The notes beneath the pieces were generated by a model. The model had not been told where the DNA came from. It saw only the letters and a list, made by a program, of their open reading frames with translations, and ran no database searches. The translations under genes were made by a program, and so were the position numbers. A stretch of 64,000 bases of DNA from Mactra quadrangularis (lineage: Eukaryota; Mollusca; Bivalvia; Venerida; Mactridae), in NCBI GenBank assembly GCA_025267735.1, contig CM046307.1, forward strand, positions 62,001 through 126,000. The letters run 5' to 3'. Each line of letters begins with the position of its first letter. The first letter of the stretch is position 1. Shown here piece after piece: positions 10,635 to 22,800 of the stretch.

Positions 10635-10915
10635 AAGGTGTAAAGTAGCGCGCCAGGATTTGAAATCTCGTGTCCCGAAGGGGGTACGGGTTCGAATCCT
10701 ACCCGGGAAGGTTATATCCTTCCATGAAAATTAGACAATAATGTCGATTTTCCTCCATTGATTAGATAATATGAAGTTTCCGGCCTTGTGGAAGGGTAGA
10801 TTAGTACTGGTTAAAGACAAGGGTCCAGAAAAGCAAGGTTAAGTGCGCTGGACGCCGTAAAATGACCTAATATTGTGTTGACACGGCGTTAAAACCCAGT
10901 AAAAAAGAAAGAAAA
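10635..10915 (+). mobile_element. SINE family 2, near full length
   Basis: A tRNA-like head (box B CGGGTTCGAATCCTACCCGG) leads into CCTTCCATGAAAATTAGACA, TCGATTTTCCTCCATTGATT, TTCCGGCCTTGTGGAAGGGT and the tail TTGACACGGCGTTAAAACCC. The last ~70 bases are related to the tail of family 1. Confidence 0.85.
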
Positions 10916-12206
10916 AAAGAAACCGAAGGTGTAAAGATTTTAGCGTGCAAAATCTACATGGCTATAACATTTACAACTTTTATTCTTTAGTATAAATTAC
11001 ACATAGGATCACTAAGAGCCAGCGCATACAGAAGCTCTAAACTTTTGATACTTGAAGCGGACAAATATCACATAACCTTCCCTTAAGGAAAATATCTAAT
11101 CGAATACATATGTACTACTTTTTGGAGACATTCTCTGATAGATGGCTTTTAAATATTGTTTGTAAATTTATTTATTTCTTCGTTTGCTGTTAATGACTTA
11201 TACATCTTTCTCGGTCTTTCCTTTATATGTAAACTTAACTTCAATAAAAAAATATTATTAATCTTACTTTTGTTGGAACAGATTACACATACTGAAACAA
11301 AAATAAGTTTATTGCAAACAATCTGTTCAACTTCATTGGTCAGATAATATTCTGAAAACTTCTTAATACCCTCCTGTAATTAATGTGAGTGTTGCGTTCA
11401 GTTTCTTTACCATGAAATTGAATATTTATCAACATTTTATTATTATGTCAGACTTAATTTCATATTTAACGTAACACGTTTATCTACTATCTCTATCACT
11501 AAGTGAGTATATCTCAATACTGTTACTTTTGATAATACATGTATGTATGATGTTATCACTGATTATTTTGACCCAAATTTGGCCGAAAATATGGCACTTC
11601 ATAATGGGTAAAATGATAAAACGTATAGCAAAATAATTTGGACCACGAAGTTAACTGTAGCTATACACTTTCTGTTTGTAGCCAGATAAAAATGTTTCAG
11701 TAAGTACTTTGTCCCACAAATCTCTTTTTCAAAATTCTGAGATTATTGTGCTAACACTCGCAATTTGAAACGCATTGGTTGTTGCGGAGTTAAACTGACA
11801 TGTTTGTCTCAGATTGGGGTGGTTGATAGGTTATTTTTAAGTATAAAATTGTTATGATTTTCCTCTAAATTTGTCGAATTCTGCCTATCCAAACTCGTTC
11901 TAGTTGTATTTTTGTACCGTGTTTGATACTTTTGATAATTGAATCATATTTATACTCTGCGCTTAGAAACTTTGAACCTTTGTAGATTGAAGAATTATAT
12001 TTACTCTGTTTAATGGTGTGGCGAAAGTGCCATCAGAGTATTAATAGTTTTCGTGTGTCACATGGTAACCAATCTACATTAAATGGTCTACTTAACGCGG
12101 TTGTATCCCTTGTATATTATGTTTATATACAGTATGTTTTAATATCAAAGAAAGGTCACATGACATATCCCTGTGATGTAGAATAATAACCATCGACAGC
12201 ATCAAT
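10916..12206. other. Intergenic, no gene seen
   Basis: AT-rich sequence with stops in all frames. The short hydrophobic plus-strand frame at 11156-11347 has no flanking splice sites or recognisable motif. Confidence 0.5.
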
Positions 12207-13052
12207 GGTGGAGGAGACAACCCTGAACCTAAGTCACTACAATACAAATTTTCGTCGCCTCAATCTAACAATGTCCTATCTCCATTTTTGAAAAAAATGA
12301 GATAAACATACCAAGTGATTTGTATGACCTTGTTCTATCTTCTAAAAAAGGTTTCGAGACTATATCATGTCAAACAGCTCAATTCGCCAATCGTACATTA
12401 TCCTATCTCCACACATTTTCTCTGCTCACAGCGTAAACATTGCTCTATGTCCAGGAAATAGATCAATGTTTGGGCTGAAAATACTGTTTTCCGATCAAAA
12501 TGAAGTCTTCGTCACTCGTTTTATGTCCTAGTTGACTCTAACAATGCTCTAAGTCCATAGAAGCTTGTTCGAACATTGCTCTATCTCCTTTCGTCCAGTC
12601 GGAGTACAGAATATGATTATCGTGTTTTTCCTCTCCAGTGACATCATATTTTCGATGTATACCAAAATAAATATGTATGCTGCAACATAGGCAGTGTTAC
12701 AAACTCAAAATTATAGAAAATGTGCACAAATACCATTATAATGTCTTCTTGGAGATAGCGCAGTGTTAGAACGAGATGCATAACCAAAATAAGCGAATTT
12801 TGATCTATCTCCAAACACATTTTTGCAATTTTCAGCATTATTATTCATAATATTTCCATAATATTCTTCAAGTATGTGTGGAATAACATTGTAAATGTGC
12901 CTACCAAGTCTCATGTCTATACAGACTGAAACAACGAAGATATAACCTTTTGAACTTTTGAAGTCGATTTCCCAAAAATAAAATTTGGTAGTTAGAGCAT
13001 TGTTAGATTGAGGCGACGAAATAGTTTCTTTGGTGTTGGTGTCTCGACCACC
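12207..13052. mobile_element. Foldback element with internal CTCTATCTCC repeats
   Basis: The outer ends GGTGGAGGAGACA and TGTCTCGACCACC pair, and an inner arm TTTCGTCGCCTCAATCTAAC (from 12250) pairs with the sequence ending at 13020. At least five copies of a word near ACATTGCTCTATCTCC lie between (about 12268, 12395, 12437, 12541, 12572). The open frames on the minus strand across it are judged non-coding. Confidence 0.7.
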
Positions 13053-13124
13053 TTTAGACAATATTATATTGCATACTTCAAATAGTATTTATACGTGTAT
13101 AATAGCGGGGCAAGTAGCGTGGAC

Positions 13125-13715
13125 ACACCGGTTCTCGAACCTCTAAGGACTCAACGAGCCATTTTTAATCAATACAACACTATTTTTAGAAAAATATAAT
13201 TAAAACACACCTTTTAACCTATATTCAACTGTTCTATCATATATTTGTTGATATTTTATATTTGATTCAAGTCCAAATCCTTCAAGAAAAAACAATACCA
13301 TTCTCTGAAAACTGTCATGGCGGCTAAAAATAGATGACCTAATTTCGAACCTCTACCATATTTGGCTATTTGTGAGGTTATAATTAACTGTCACATGACT
13401 TTATGAGCAGAAGACAGAAATGGCTACCTGCCATGTGCTTCTTTTGCAATAACATACTTTTAAACAATATTTATAGATTGTATTGACAGAGCGGAAAAAG
13501 GTAATAAGGATTTACTGAAAAATATTCACCATCACAAAATATTCATTCTAATTACCTGTTTCTTGCGCATTATTCTCGTTTGACAGTTGTAGTTGCGTCG
13601 ATTGTTTACTTAACATTTGTGCACACGAGTTGATGACATCATACGCAATTACGTAGCAAAGTAAACAACATTTTTATGAAAGGTTCGAGATCAGGTGAGG
13701 TTCGAGAACAGGTGT
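13125..13715. mobile_element. Inverted-repeat element just upstream of the LolA-like/PAN gene
   Basis: ACACCGGTTCTCGAACCTC (13125) and GAGGTTCGAGAACAGGTGT (ending 13715) are near-perfect inverse copies; GAGGTTCGAGA-type words recur inside the right end. No clear target duplication. It ends 35 bases before the ATG at 13750, so it may carry or displace the promoter or first intron. Confidence 0.65.
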
Positions 13716-13749
13716 TTATACGATAAATAGAATTTGATTGATGGTGTAA

Positions 13750-13897
13750 ATGACTGATAAAATATTTTTTTTTCAGACCTTTATACAACAATCAACAGTA
13801 TGTTGTTATTTTATCATTGTTGTACTATTCCTACAATCAACATTATCAACAGCTACAGTATGTGATGATATAAAAGCCAAACAGGGCACACAAAATG
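13750..13897 (+). CDS. Exon 1: signal peptide of the LolA-like/PAN receptor
   Basis: The frame encodes a hydrophobic core (CCYFIIVVLFLQSTLSTATV) followed by a mature start near VCDDIKAKQ, typical of a secretory signal. The ATG at 13750 gives a rather long n-region. The sequence TTTTTTTTTCAG at 13765-13776 looks like a splice acceptor, so the real exon may begin at 13777 with its ATG in an upstream exon that I could not find. The donor after 13897 (GTAAGT) is strong. Confidence 0.65.
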
Positions 13898-16800
13898 GTA
13901 AGTTACTTCACAATTATTTACTGCTGTTTAGGTCAATATGATACAAGCTAGTCTATGATAAGCTTACTACATACAATTCGGTTACTTTTGAAACCCAAAT
14001 TTTATTGGACGATCCCAATCAAATTCCGATTGTGGTTGGCTTTGTAAAAACGTATGTTTCTTGGAAAATGTATAATGTCTTACTTATTGTTTACTTAGGA
14101 ATACATTAGATGAATACATTTACTTTTAAAATATAAAAAATAGACATTAGAATTTACCATTATGTTGAAAAACAATAACTATGAACAAGCTAAACTGTCA
14201 TTTTTGTGAAACTTACTATTTTAAATATTTGTGGTTATACTTCGATACATAATCACAATAATTTAGGTAGTGAAGCAATGATCTGAATGAATATGTTATC
14301 GTAAACGAAGCATATGAAGATGTTGTAATTTGAGAATTTCATTAACAGAATAGCCAAATGTTTACTATTGTTATTTTCGTTTTCAGCTAGACCCTTACCA
14401 TTTATACCAGATGCATTTCATGTAACACTACAAATGAATGATCCAGTAGAAAGAAAAACAAGTACATATCAAATATACTATGACTATCCTGGTAATAGAG
14501 CTGTTACAATACTAATGGACAATGGTAATGAAGAAAAAGTTATATTTAACTATGCTACTGATGAACTCTTCTTTATAAAAGGTAAAGTTAAATATTGCAA
14601 CACAAGATCTATGGCATAGTGTTTGTAAGATCAAATCACTTATTTGGTTTATGCTCTAGTTAAGTAAAACTAAATTTAAGTTAAAGTTTCCCATACACCA
14701 AATGAATGAAATGCCAGTATTATTACATCAAGAATACTTATTGATAAAATGGCTGCAAACTTAATCATTTTAAATTATTACTGCTAGCTTTAATTCACCA
14801 ATTCTCTCTCAACCCATTATGTACAATTATTATATTTCTATGACCATGGAAACTGTAAGTTGAAACGTTTAGTCGAAAATGAGGTCATTGTGAAACAGAC
14901 GTCTTCTTACAGACGACAAAACAATGCATCAATATTTTTTTAGCATGGAACAACTCGATTGTAGTATCTATATATATAAACAAAACTAACTAATTAAAGA
15001 GCAATAAGAAGCATATCATAAACACATTGTAGTTTCATTTCAGACAACGGATGTACAGCAGGTCAGTTATCAACTAGTAACCTAGCAACAATGTTTGGAT
15101 ATACAATGTCTAATGGACATCTACATATTAACGATTCATCAACAGCATTAGTGTTTGGTAAACGTTATGACGAGGTAAGAGTATATATTTTATTTTATAT
15201 CATTGTTGTCTCCATAAGACTAAATATGATGAGACAATTATAAGAAGTTGATATGAAAAGAATTAAGCTTCTGATACTTAGAAGTTAATAGCATACATAT
15301 TTGAATATATCATTTTTTACTGTTTTGTCCGTCACATACTATGGATATAAAATCTGTTTAACAAGGATCAAAGGCTTTATGCTCCACCCGGGGAGGTTAT
15401 ACACTTCCATGCAAATTTGACAATAATGTCGATTTTCCTCCATTGATTAGATAATATGGAGAAGTTTCCGGCCTTGTGGAAGGGTAGGTGAGTACTGGTT
15501 ATAGACAATGGTCCAGGAATACTAGGTTAAGTGCACTGGACGCCGTAAACTGACCTAAATTGTGTTGACACGGCGTTAAATCGAGCAAAAAAAAACATTA
15601 AAAGCTTTATGCTCCATATTGTGATACCTTGTCAATTTTCTTGTTCAATGCTAATTACTAATATTACTAATGATAATCATATCAATAAAATGTTTTAGTG
15701 CTATTTTTTACATGGTAAATATTTGTATCAAAGACAGGAACGTGAATTCTTCAAGCAACCGTTCTCAAATTGACACGGCATTCTGCTTAGTATTAACACC
15801 GTAATGTCACAAAATTCAGCTAAAATATTCTGTCTCAATAATTGGTTTATTCTCATTTGAGCGGAATATAAAATATTAGCATTTTTGAGACGTTTTGTGG
15901 AGACATACCCATTAGTTATCAAGTAATGAGTCCGACTACAAACCAAATATTGAGCAAGTGTTAATATTCTAATTATATTATTTTTTTTCGAGATGACCAT
16001 ATTTAATTTCATGGCATATTTATTAATCAGGTATATATTGGTAATACGACATTAGATGGTGTTCTAGTGGAACATTGGAAAGGATGTCCTCCTGCTACAT
16101 CTCATACTAGTGCTAATGTTACAATGGATTACTATTTTAGTAAGTACTTGACTCTTTACATTGTAGGATCATGAGTTTTCATATAATTCCTCCTTGAACA
16201 AGTATCCCCTCCCTTCCCTATAAAACACATTCAATGATTGGTGTTTCTTAATGACATAAAGTGTCAAGCTTAGTAACACAATAATTATGAATAGATTTAG
16301 TTCTAAATACTTTGTATTTGCTTTCATTTTTTTCACAACGCAAAGCAAACTACACTCATATGCATTTGTAATGTAATTGTTGTCATTTGAAACATCGCCT
16401 GATGTTTGGATAAATTTAGCATTACTAGGAGTAAGGGTATAACTGAAGGTGATGATAGTGATAACTTATTAATATGTCTTCTACAGGTTACAATACAAGC
16501 ACATCATCGTCTATATCATCAGAACCAATCAAAGCTCAGCAAACAGAATCATTCTTTGATAATGGTGTATATAATCAACAATTAATTGTTGTATATTTAT
16601 ATTCTAACTTTATACCTGATGTCGACGATGTACCAGACTCTATTTTCCAGGTAAACGTTGTAGTTGTAACATTTTTTTTAAATTTTTAATCACTAGATAA
16701 GGACAAACTTGATATGGAAGGTTAAAGTCGTTAAAAAAAGCTTCAATGAAAGATATTTTCATGACATACTTTTTTATTATATACCGCATTTGTATAGCGC

Positions 16801-19800
16801 TCTTTTCATGAATACGTACATCTTGAAGAACATGATTATAATCAGCTGAATAAAGTTGAATTCGTAATTTTTGAAAATGCATAATTTTTTCACGAATATT
16901 AATAAGACTGTTCCGTTTTTCTATTATGAATTTTATTTTGTATCGTTTTCATAATCATAAAGTTATTCATCTGATTCCACAATGCATGACATGAACAATG
17001 ACATCGGGATGTTTAATCATCATGACACTTTTGTTCTGTATTTACAGACACCTACTGATGTATTTTGTACTGGTAGAAAACAAGGGAAAGCCTTGCCTAT
17101 ATTACCTAAAGCCTTCTATTATAAAACAGAATTAATATATCCTGATGTGTCTGCTATTAACTTTGAAAGTGTAAGTATTTAATAAAAACATTATTGATTT
17201 GTGGTTAAAGCTTAATCAATTTGATTAGTAGGAAGCATATAATACATGTAGTTGTGAAAATAAATAGTTTGTGATGTTCACCTTTCTATAGTTTACTTTG
17301 TGTATTATCTTACTGGCAATTAAGTAATCAAGCGTTAATTGACTCTTATGATATCATACAAATGATTAGAGTGTCGACATTTATGGGCCAGGAGGTCATA
17401 GAATAAATATTCTTTTATGAGCGCTTAAATTGTTATGAATTTTATTTCAATTTTTATATCTAATGACAACTTATAAACTTAAATAAGCAGTATTCTCCAA
17501 ATCACAACCTTATTAGTCTAACTCGCGGTTATATTTTCAATTCTGAATCCAATATTATAAAATAGTTATAGGAGCGATACTCGAAATGACATTGATAACA
17601 CTACGTTACCAATTACCACATATGGTGTTAGTTTCATTCGCTTTATGTTTGAAAGTACTGAGTCTATTCCCATTTTTGATGAATGTATTGTCAGACACGT
17701 CTTCTCAACTGTAAGGTCCATTTGGAAAAGCAAGAACATCCGCTTACTAACCAACACAAAGCTCTTCAACTCCAATTTTATCTCAACCTCAGATTGCTTT
17801 ATTTTAGATGAAATATTTTATTATTCCATGCACTAATTAAGTTTCGATATTCTGACTGTTTTTTTTCAGATATGGTATGATGAACCATATAAATATTTTA
17901 GACGTGATTATCATCCTCTATTAGCAACATACCCAACATTTTCAAAGAATCCAGTGTCAGAAATTCACGACTATAATACCGGTAAGCATAAGCTTCAGTA
18001 CAACACTACTTCAATACCACGTTATAACCGATTGGCAATTTAACTGGCATTAGATTTTAATAAATCAAGTTCTTCAATTCACCCAATTTATGTAGTTAAT
18101 AAGGTTTCATTTTACGTGATTTATTCCGATATTTACTCTAAGTTGCAGGTAACTCACGACTGAATGTTCGTTTTTACCAATTTTAATGAATTTGTTATTA
18201 CCCGTACTTTATCATCATTCAAAGGAATAAAATAACGTTGCGGTATATTCTGTATTTTCAGGTGTACGATATTTAATTGATCAATCATTGGGTAATTGTA
18301 CAACTCTTCCACTATCTTCTTCATCAATGGATACTGGTCTAAATATGACAGCATATAAATATAAGGAATCATATGTATTAGAATTAAAAACACCATTACA
18401 ATTCTTTCATCTGAATTACAACTATACTTATATAGGACAGGTAAGAATTTCGTACATGATTACTTACAGTGTTGTTTCAACATTTGAGCTTTATATTGTT
18501 TGTAATAAATTCAGTCATCTTCTGATAAAACTACCATAAACTTGAAGACATTGCCAATATTCAGAAATGTAAATATCAAGTTTTCTTTCTCTTACGGAAT
18601 GTATCTTGGCTTCTAAACTTATCTGATTATTGCTATTATATGTATACGAAGATAAGTTTAAATAAATTAAGTGTACTTATAATTAAGCCGATTCTATCAT
18701 AAAATATAAAACATTTTCTTTTTCTTAAAGTTTCTGACCTGGTATTTTATTCTGCCTTTATTTATTCCTATTTTTGATGATAAAAGTGTGTAAAAAAAAT
18801 TCATATCATCATTAAAAATTGAAACTTATCTGTCTTGGTAACATTTCACCACATACATACACTATTGTACTTTTATGTATAAATGTATTTGTCGAATTAA
18901 TCAATACGGTTCTGTATATAAACTAAAAAGAGTTAAAGTGCAATTTAATATCTGCTGTGATGTACATGTTCAGCCGACTTTACAATTACCCTTAATTTGA
19001 TCATTGATCCTCCACATAAACCATTTGCACCTGGTGAACGACTGTGGGTAATTTTCTTGCCCAATGAAATTAGAATAGCTCCAAGTGAGCTTCGGACCCT
19101 GGACCTCTCGATGCCTAAGCAAATTATACCACTGGACGGACTATCGTTCCTTCTAATCAGTGTAAAGTCAATATTGTCTAAACCTTTATGTTGTATAAAT
19201 ATATTACAGATCTATACACGTGATGTACTATGTGATGTGTATCAAACTGTATCACAAAATCTAAGTGTGCACGATTTTGTCAACAATAAAAAAGTTATCA
19301 TTACAGTATACTTTCTGGCGGTAAGGTCATTTACAGTATCATTATATTCTAGATCAGTTATAGTGATCAGTGCTATAAATATTTGTATATAACCTGTTAT
19401 TTTATTTATTTATTAATCAATGTATCGAATGTAAAAGTGTGTCTTAGTCAACAACGAAAACGATCCGAATATGAAGATCGTTTCATTTATTAAGTAATGC
19501 TACACACAAATAAATCAACACCAGTGCTGTAATTTATAGAAAACTTAAACATATTCTAAATAACATGACCTATCTGACTGTCTAAAATGAACTCTCGGAC
19601 CTAGACTCTTCTATATGTTACTACAATTAGTCATCATACCGTATTAGAATATTTGGACATCAACATCATAACAGAATTACATTATATTATGTTATATTTC
19701 AGCAAGATTGGACAGAAATCTTTGATCAAAGTATTCAACAACCAGTGGGTATACCAGTCAAGATGGATTTATTTGCCCCTGATGTAAGTCTTAACATGAT

Positions 19801-22800
19801 TTTGAATAGTATTGGATAATCAAGCATTCTATGTCTTTTGCTTAACAGTGTTGTAACAGTATACTGTTAAAATACAGGAGTAGTTACAATAGTCAATAAT
19901 TTCTTCGTAAGCTTTTGTGAGGCATAAAATTGTTAATGGTTTAATTTTAATAAGGCTGTAGTATGGGTAAGAATTTCTGACCTTTAAGAACGTTATTTGA
20001 TGATGTGTACTGTATAGTTTACCCCTGAATTTTTCTATGGACTTTCTTTTTACTGTAAAAGAGCACGATGTTAAAGTAGCATTTTAGTAAAACCAATACT
20101 CGATAAAAAGTGCAAAAATGTGTTTTAAATATTCTATGGAAATTAATTTTAAGTTAAACGTAAAACATAACATTTTAATCGTACATGATGCCTTTTCACC
20201 TATTGTATCGTATAACCACACGTTTTATATCTTATACAGGTTGGGTTTACTCTGACTTACAACTTCGTAGAGTTTGATCCAAAGTCACCAGGTCTTGACT
20301 CATATGATGTCAGTCAATGCTTTCAAAATGCCAACAAGTTATCATTCAAACTAATGCTTCCAGGTAATTTAATAATTATATCATCAATTGTAAAAGAACT
20401 GGTTCTTGGAACATTATTATAACACATTATATGGAATAGAATAGATAGAACGTTTCAAATCAACTACAAGGCTGACATTTTTTGGCCACATCCTATTAGC
20501 ATGACATCCTATTAGCATGACATAACTTAGACATTTCTTAATTTGACCACCTCTTTCACTTATCGACAAGATCAAAATTAATAGTAATAATACTAGGCCA
20601 ATTTTGAAACGCTTGATCTTAATCAAATATTGATAACTTAGAAAATAATATTTGCACTTCAACGCACTTATATATACACTTCAATATAAGTCACTATCAT
20701 CTCAACTGTAAAAATGTAAATACGCGACTTGCATTTAAAAACAATGTCTTAGAAGAGCCCTCTAAACAATACCAATATATAGACCGCACTTAGACTTTAA
20801 AGTTCAGTAATAAGAAAGTTAAATATTTACCAAACAATTTCTAAACCCTGACCATAACTTTTTAAGTAGATGTACCGTAAATATCATTACTTTCAGGTGC
20901 TTTAAATACAAACGATGAGAAGTCAGTTAAAGAATGGGCACATCTTATATTAGCAGAGAAAATGCATGTATCAACATTACGCGTATCTAATATTCATATA
21001 GATAGAGATGATGCTAATTTATTTATTAGTGCTACATTACTTGATCAAACCACTTACCAAGGTAGGTTAAGTTATGATTTCGTTGAGGTTTATGGGTGTA
21101 TAACAAGAATAAAAAAATTCTATTAAAGCAAACGTAACGTAGTAAGTTGTGGGCTAAACAATTTAGGGCTTTATAATTCATTAAATGCATAATAATAGAG
21201 CAGTTGCAACAGTTACAGTAGGCAAAGCACCACTAACTGCTGCTAGGATACAGACACCCGTATATAAAGTAAGTATGACTGAAGTAATAAAATAATGCAG
21301 TTAAGAATTGAATGCTCTCATTAGTTGAAGTTTAAGAATTTGAATGCTTTGCCACATTCAAATCATGTAATATTGACCACCATAAGATAATGTTAGTCAG
21401 ATTGCGTACAATTATCAAACGAAAGTCAAATTATTTTATAATAGATACATATATTGCATCAATAGTTTATGATATTAATTTACAACAATTTTCAGCACAG
21501 TTCACTAAGATAGATGGTAAAACTATGGAATTCACAGACGATGCAAGATTATTAAATTCAACAGGCAGTGATGATTGCGCTAGCTTCTGTATAAACAGTC
21601 CAGGTTTTACTTGTAATAGTTATGATTATTGTATTAATGATAAAACTTGTAGATTAAGTTCTAAACATGTTGGCGATGGTAGTATACTGCAGAACACACC
21701 AACTTGCGATCATTATTCTAGTAAGTATTTGCGTATCAGCTTTTGTTATGTACAGTATTGACGCTAATTTTCGATTTAAAAGCAATGCGAATGTTCATTT
21801 AATCAATATTCAAAATAGATAGTTAGACAATGTAAGAGTCCAGTTCAAATAACAATATGTAATAAAACAAGATATAAACGAGTTCAACCGAACTCAACAA
21901 ATGAGTTGATACAAAATGACTTTTTCATCATTGACAAGTAAAAGTGATTGATAAAAATTCGCATATTGAAACATTATTAGTATTATATAAGTAAGACATC
22001 GAAAACATAATTGAACAAACAAAATGATGACATATACATTGCAGAAAATAAGAACAATTTAGTTCCCAGCATGATATTTTATGTATTGTAAACATAATTG
22101 TGTAAAAAATGATTTAGTATTAAACATATTATATATTTATCATATAGGAAATGTTGATGGTTTCCCTGCACAGAAAACAATACTTGAAGCATATCAATCT
22201 CTACGAAAAGCTGTGTATAATGGCAGTTTTATTATCAGAAATGTTGGACAAAGGGTAAGGCTTTTTTATTTGCGAGTTTTTCTTAAAGTGTCTGTTAATT
22301 TTATCTACGATTGCATGATCGCTAGACTCTTCTATTTGCATTTTACTTTCTGGAAAAGTTTGTATAATTTATTGTGATCAAGTAAACAAGATAATGAACT
22401 ATTTACATATCTTAAATAAATTATCTGTTCTGTTATGTTCCGTGTATTTTAAAGCAATTATACATTGCACTCTATTTTTCAGCTTGATTCTAATCCATAT
22501 TTGGCCATCCTCGATAACCGAGAGTACTATACGTCAACAAATAAATATAACTCATTAGTACCATTGGGTTTTAACGATGTATTTTTATCATTATTACTAA
22601 ATAAATTAGTATTATTCGAATAATCTGAGATAACATGCAAAAGTATAATTTTCTAAAGCATTTTAATTTCTTATTTACATATTTATTAATTATCCTTACA
22701 GATATATACTGCAGTTGATGTTGTAATTACATTTGGTAAGTAAAGTCTATGGATAATAGATATACAAATGTGCAGTATAAACAGAATCTTAAAGAATTTT

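Noticed and set aside
12711..13061. 116-residue minus-strand frame
   Set aside because: It lies wholly within a foldback element and its reading follows the inverted arms and internal repeats.
18997..19209. Open extension upstream of exon 9
   Set aside because: A good acceptor at 19209 and the phase needed from exon 8 place the exon start at 19210; the upstream part contains a tRNA-like remnant.
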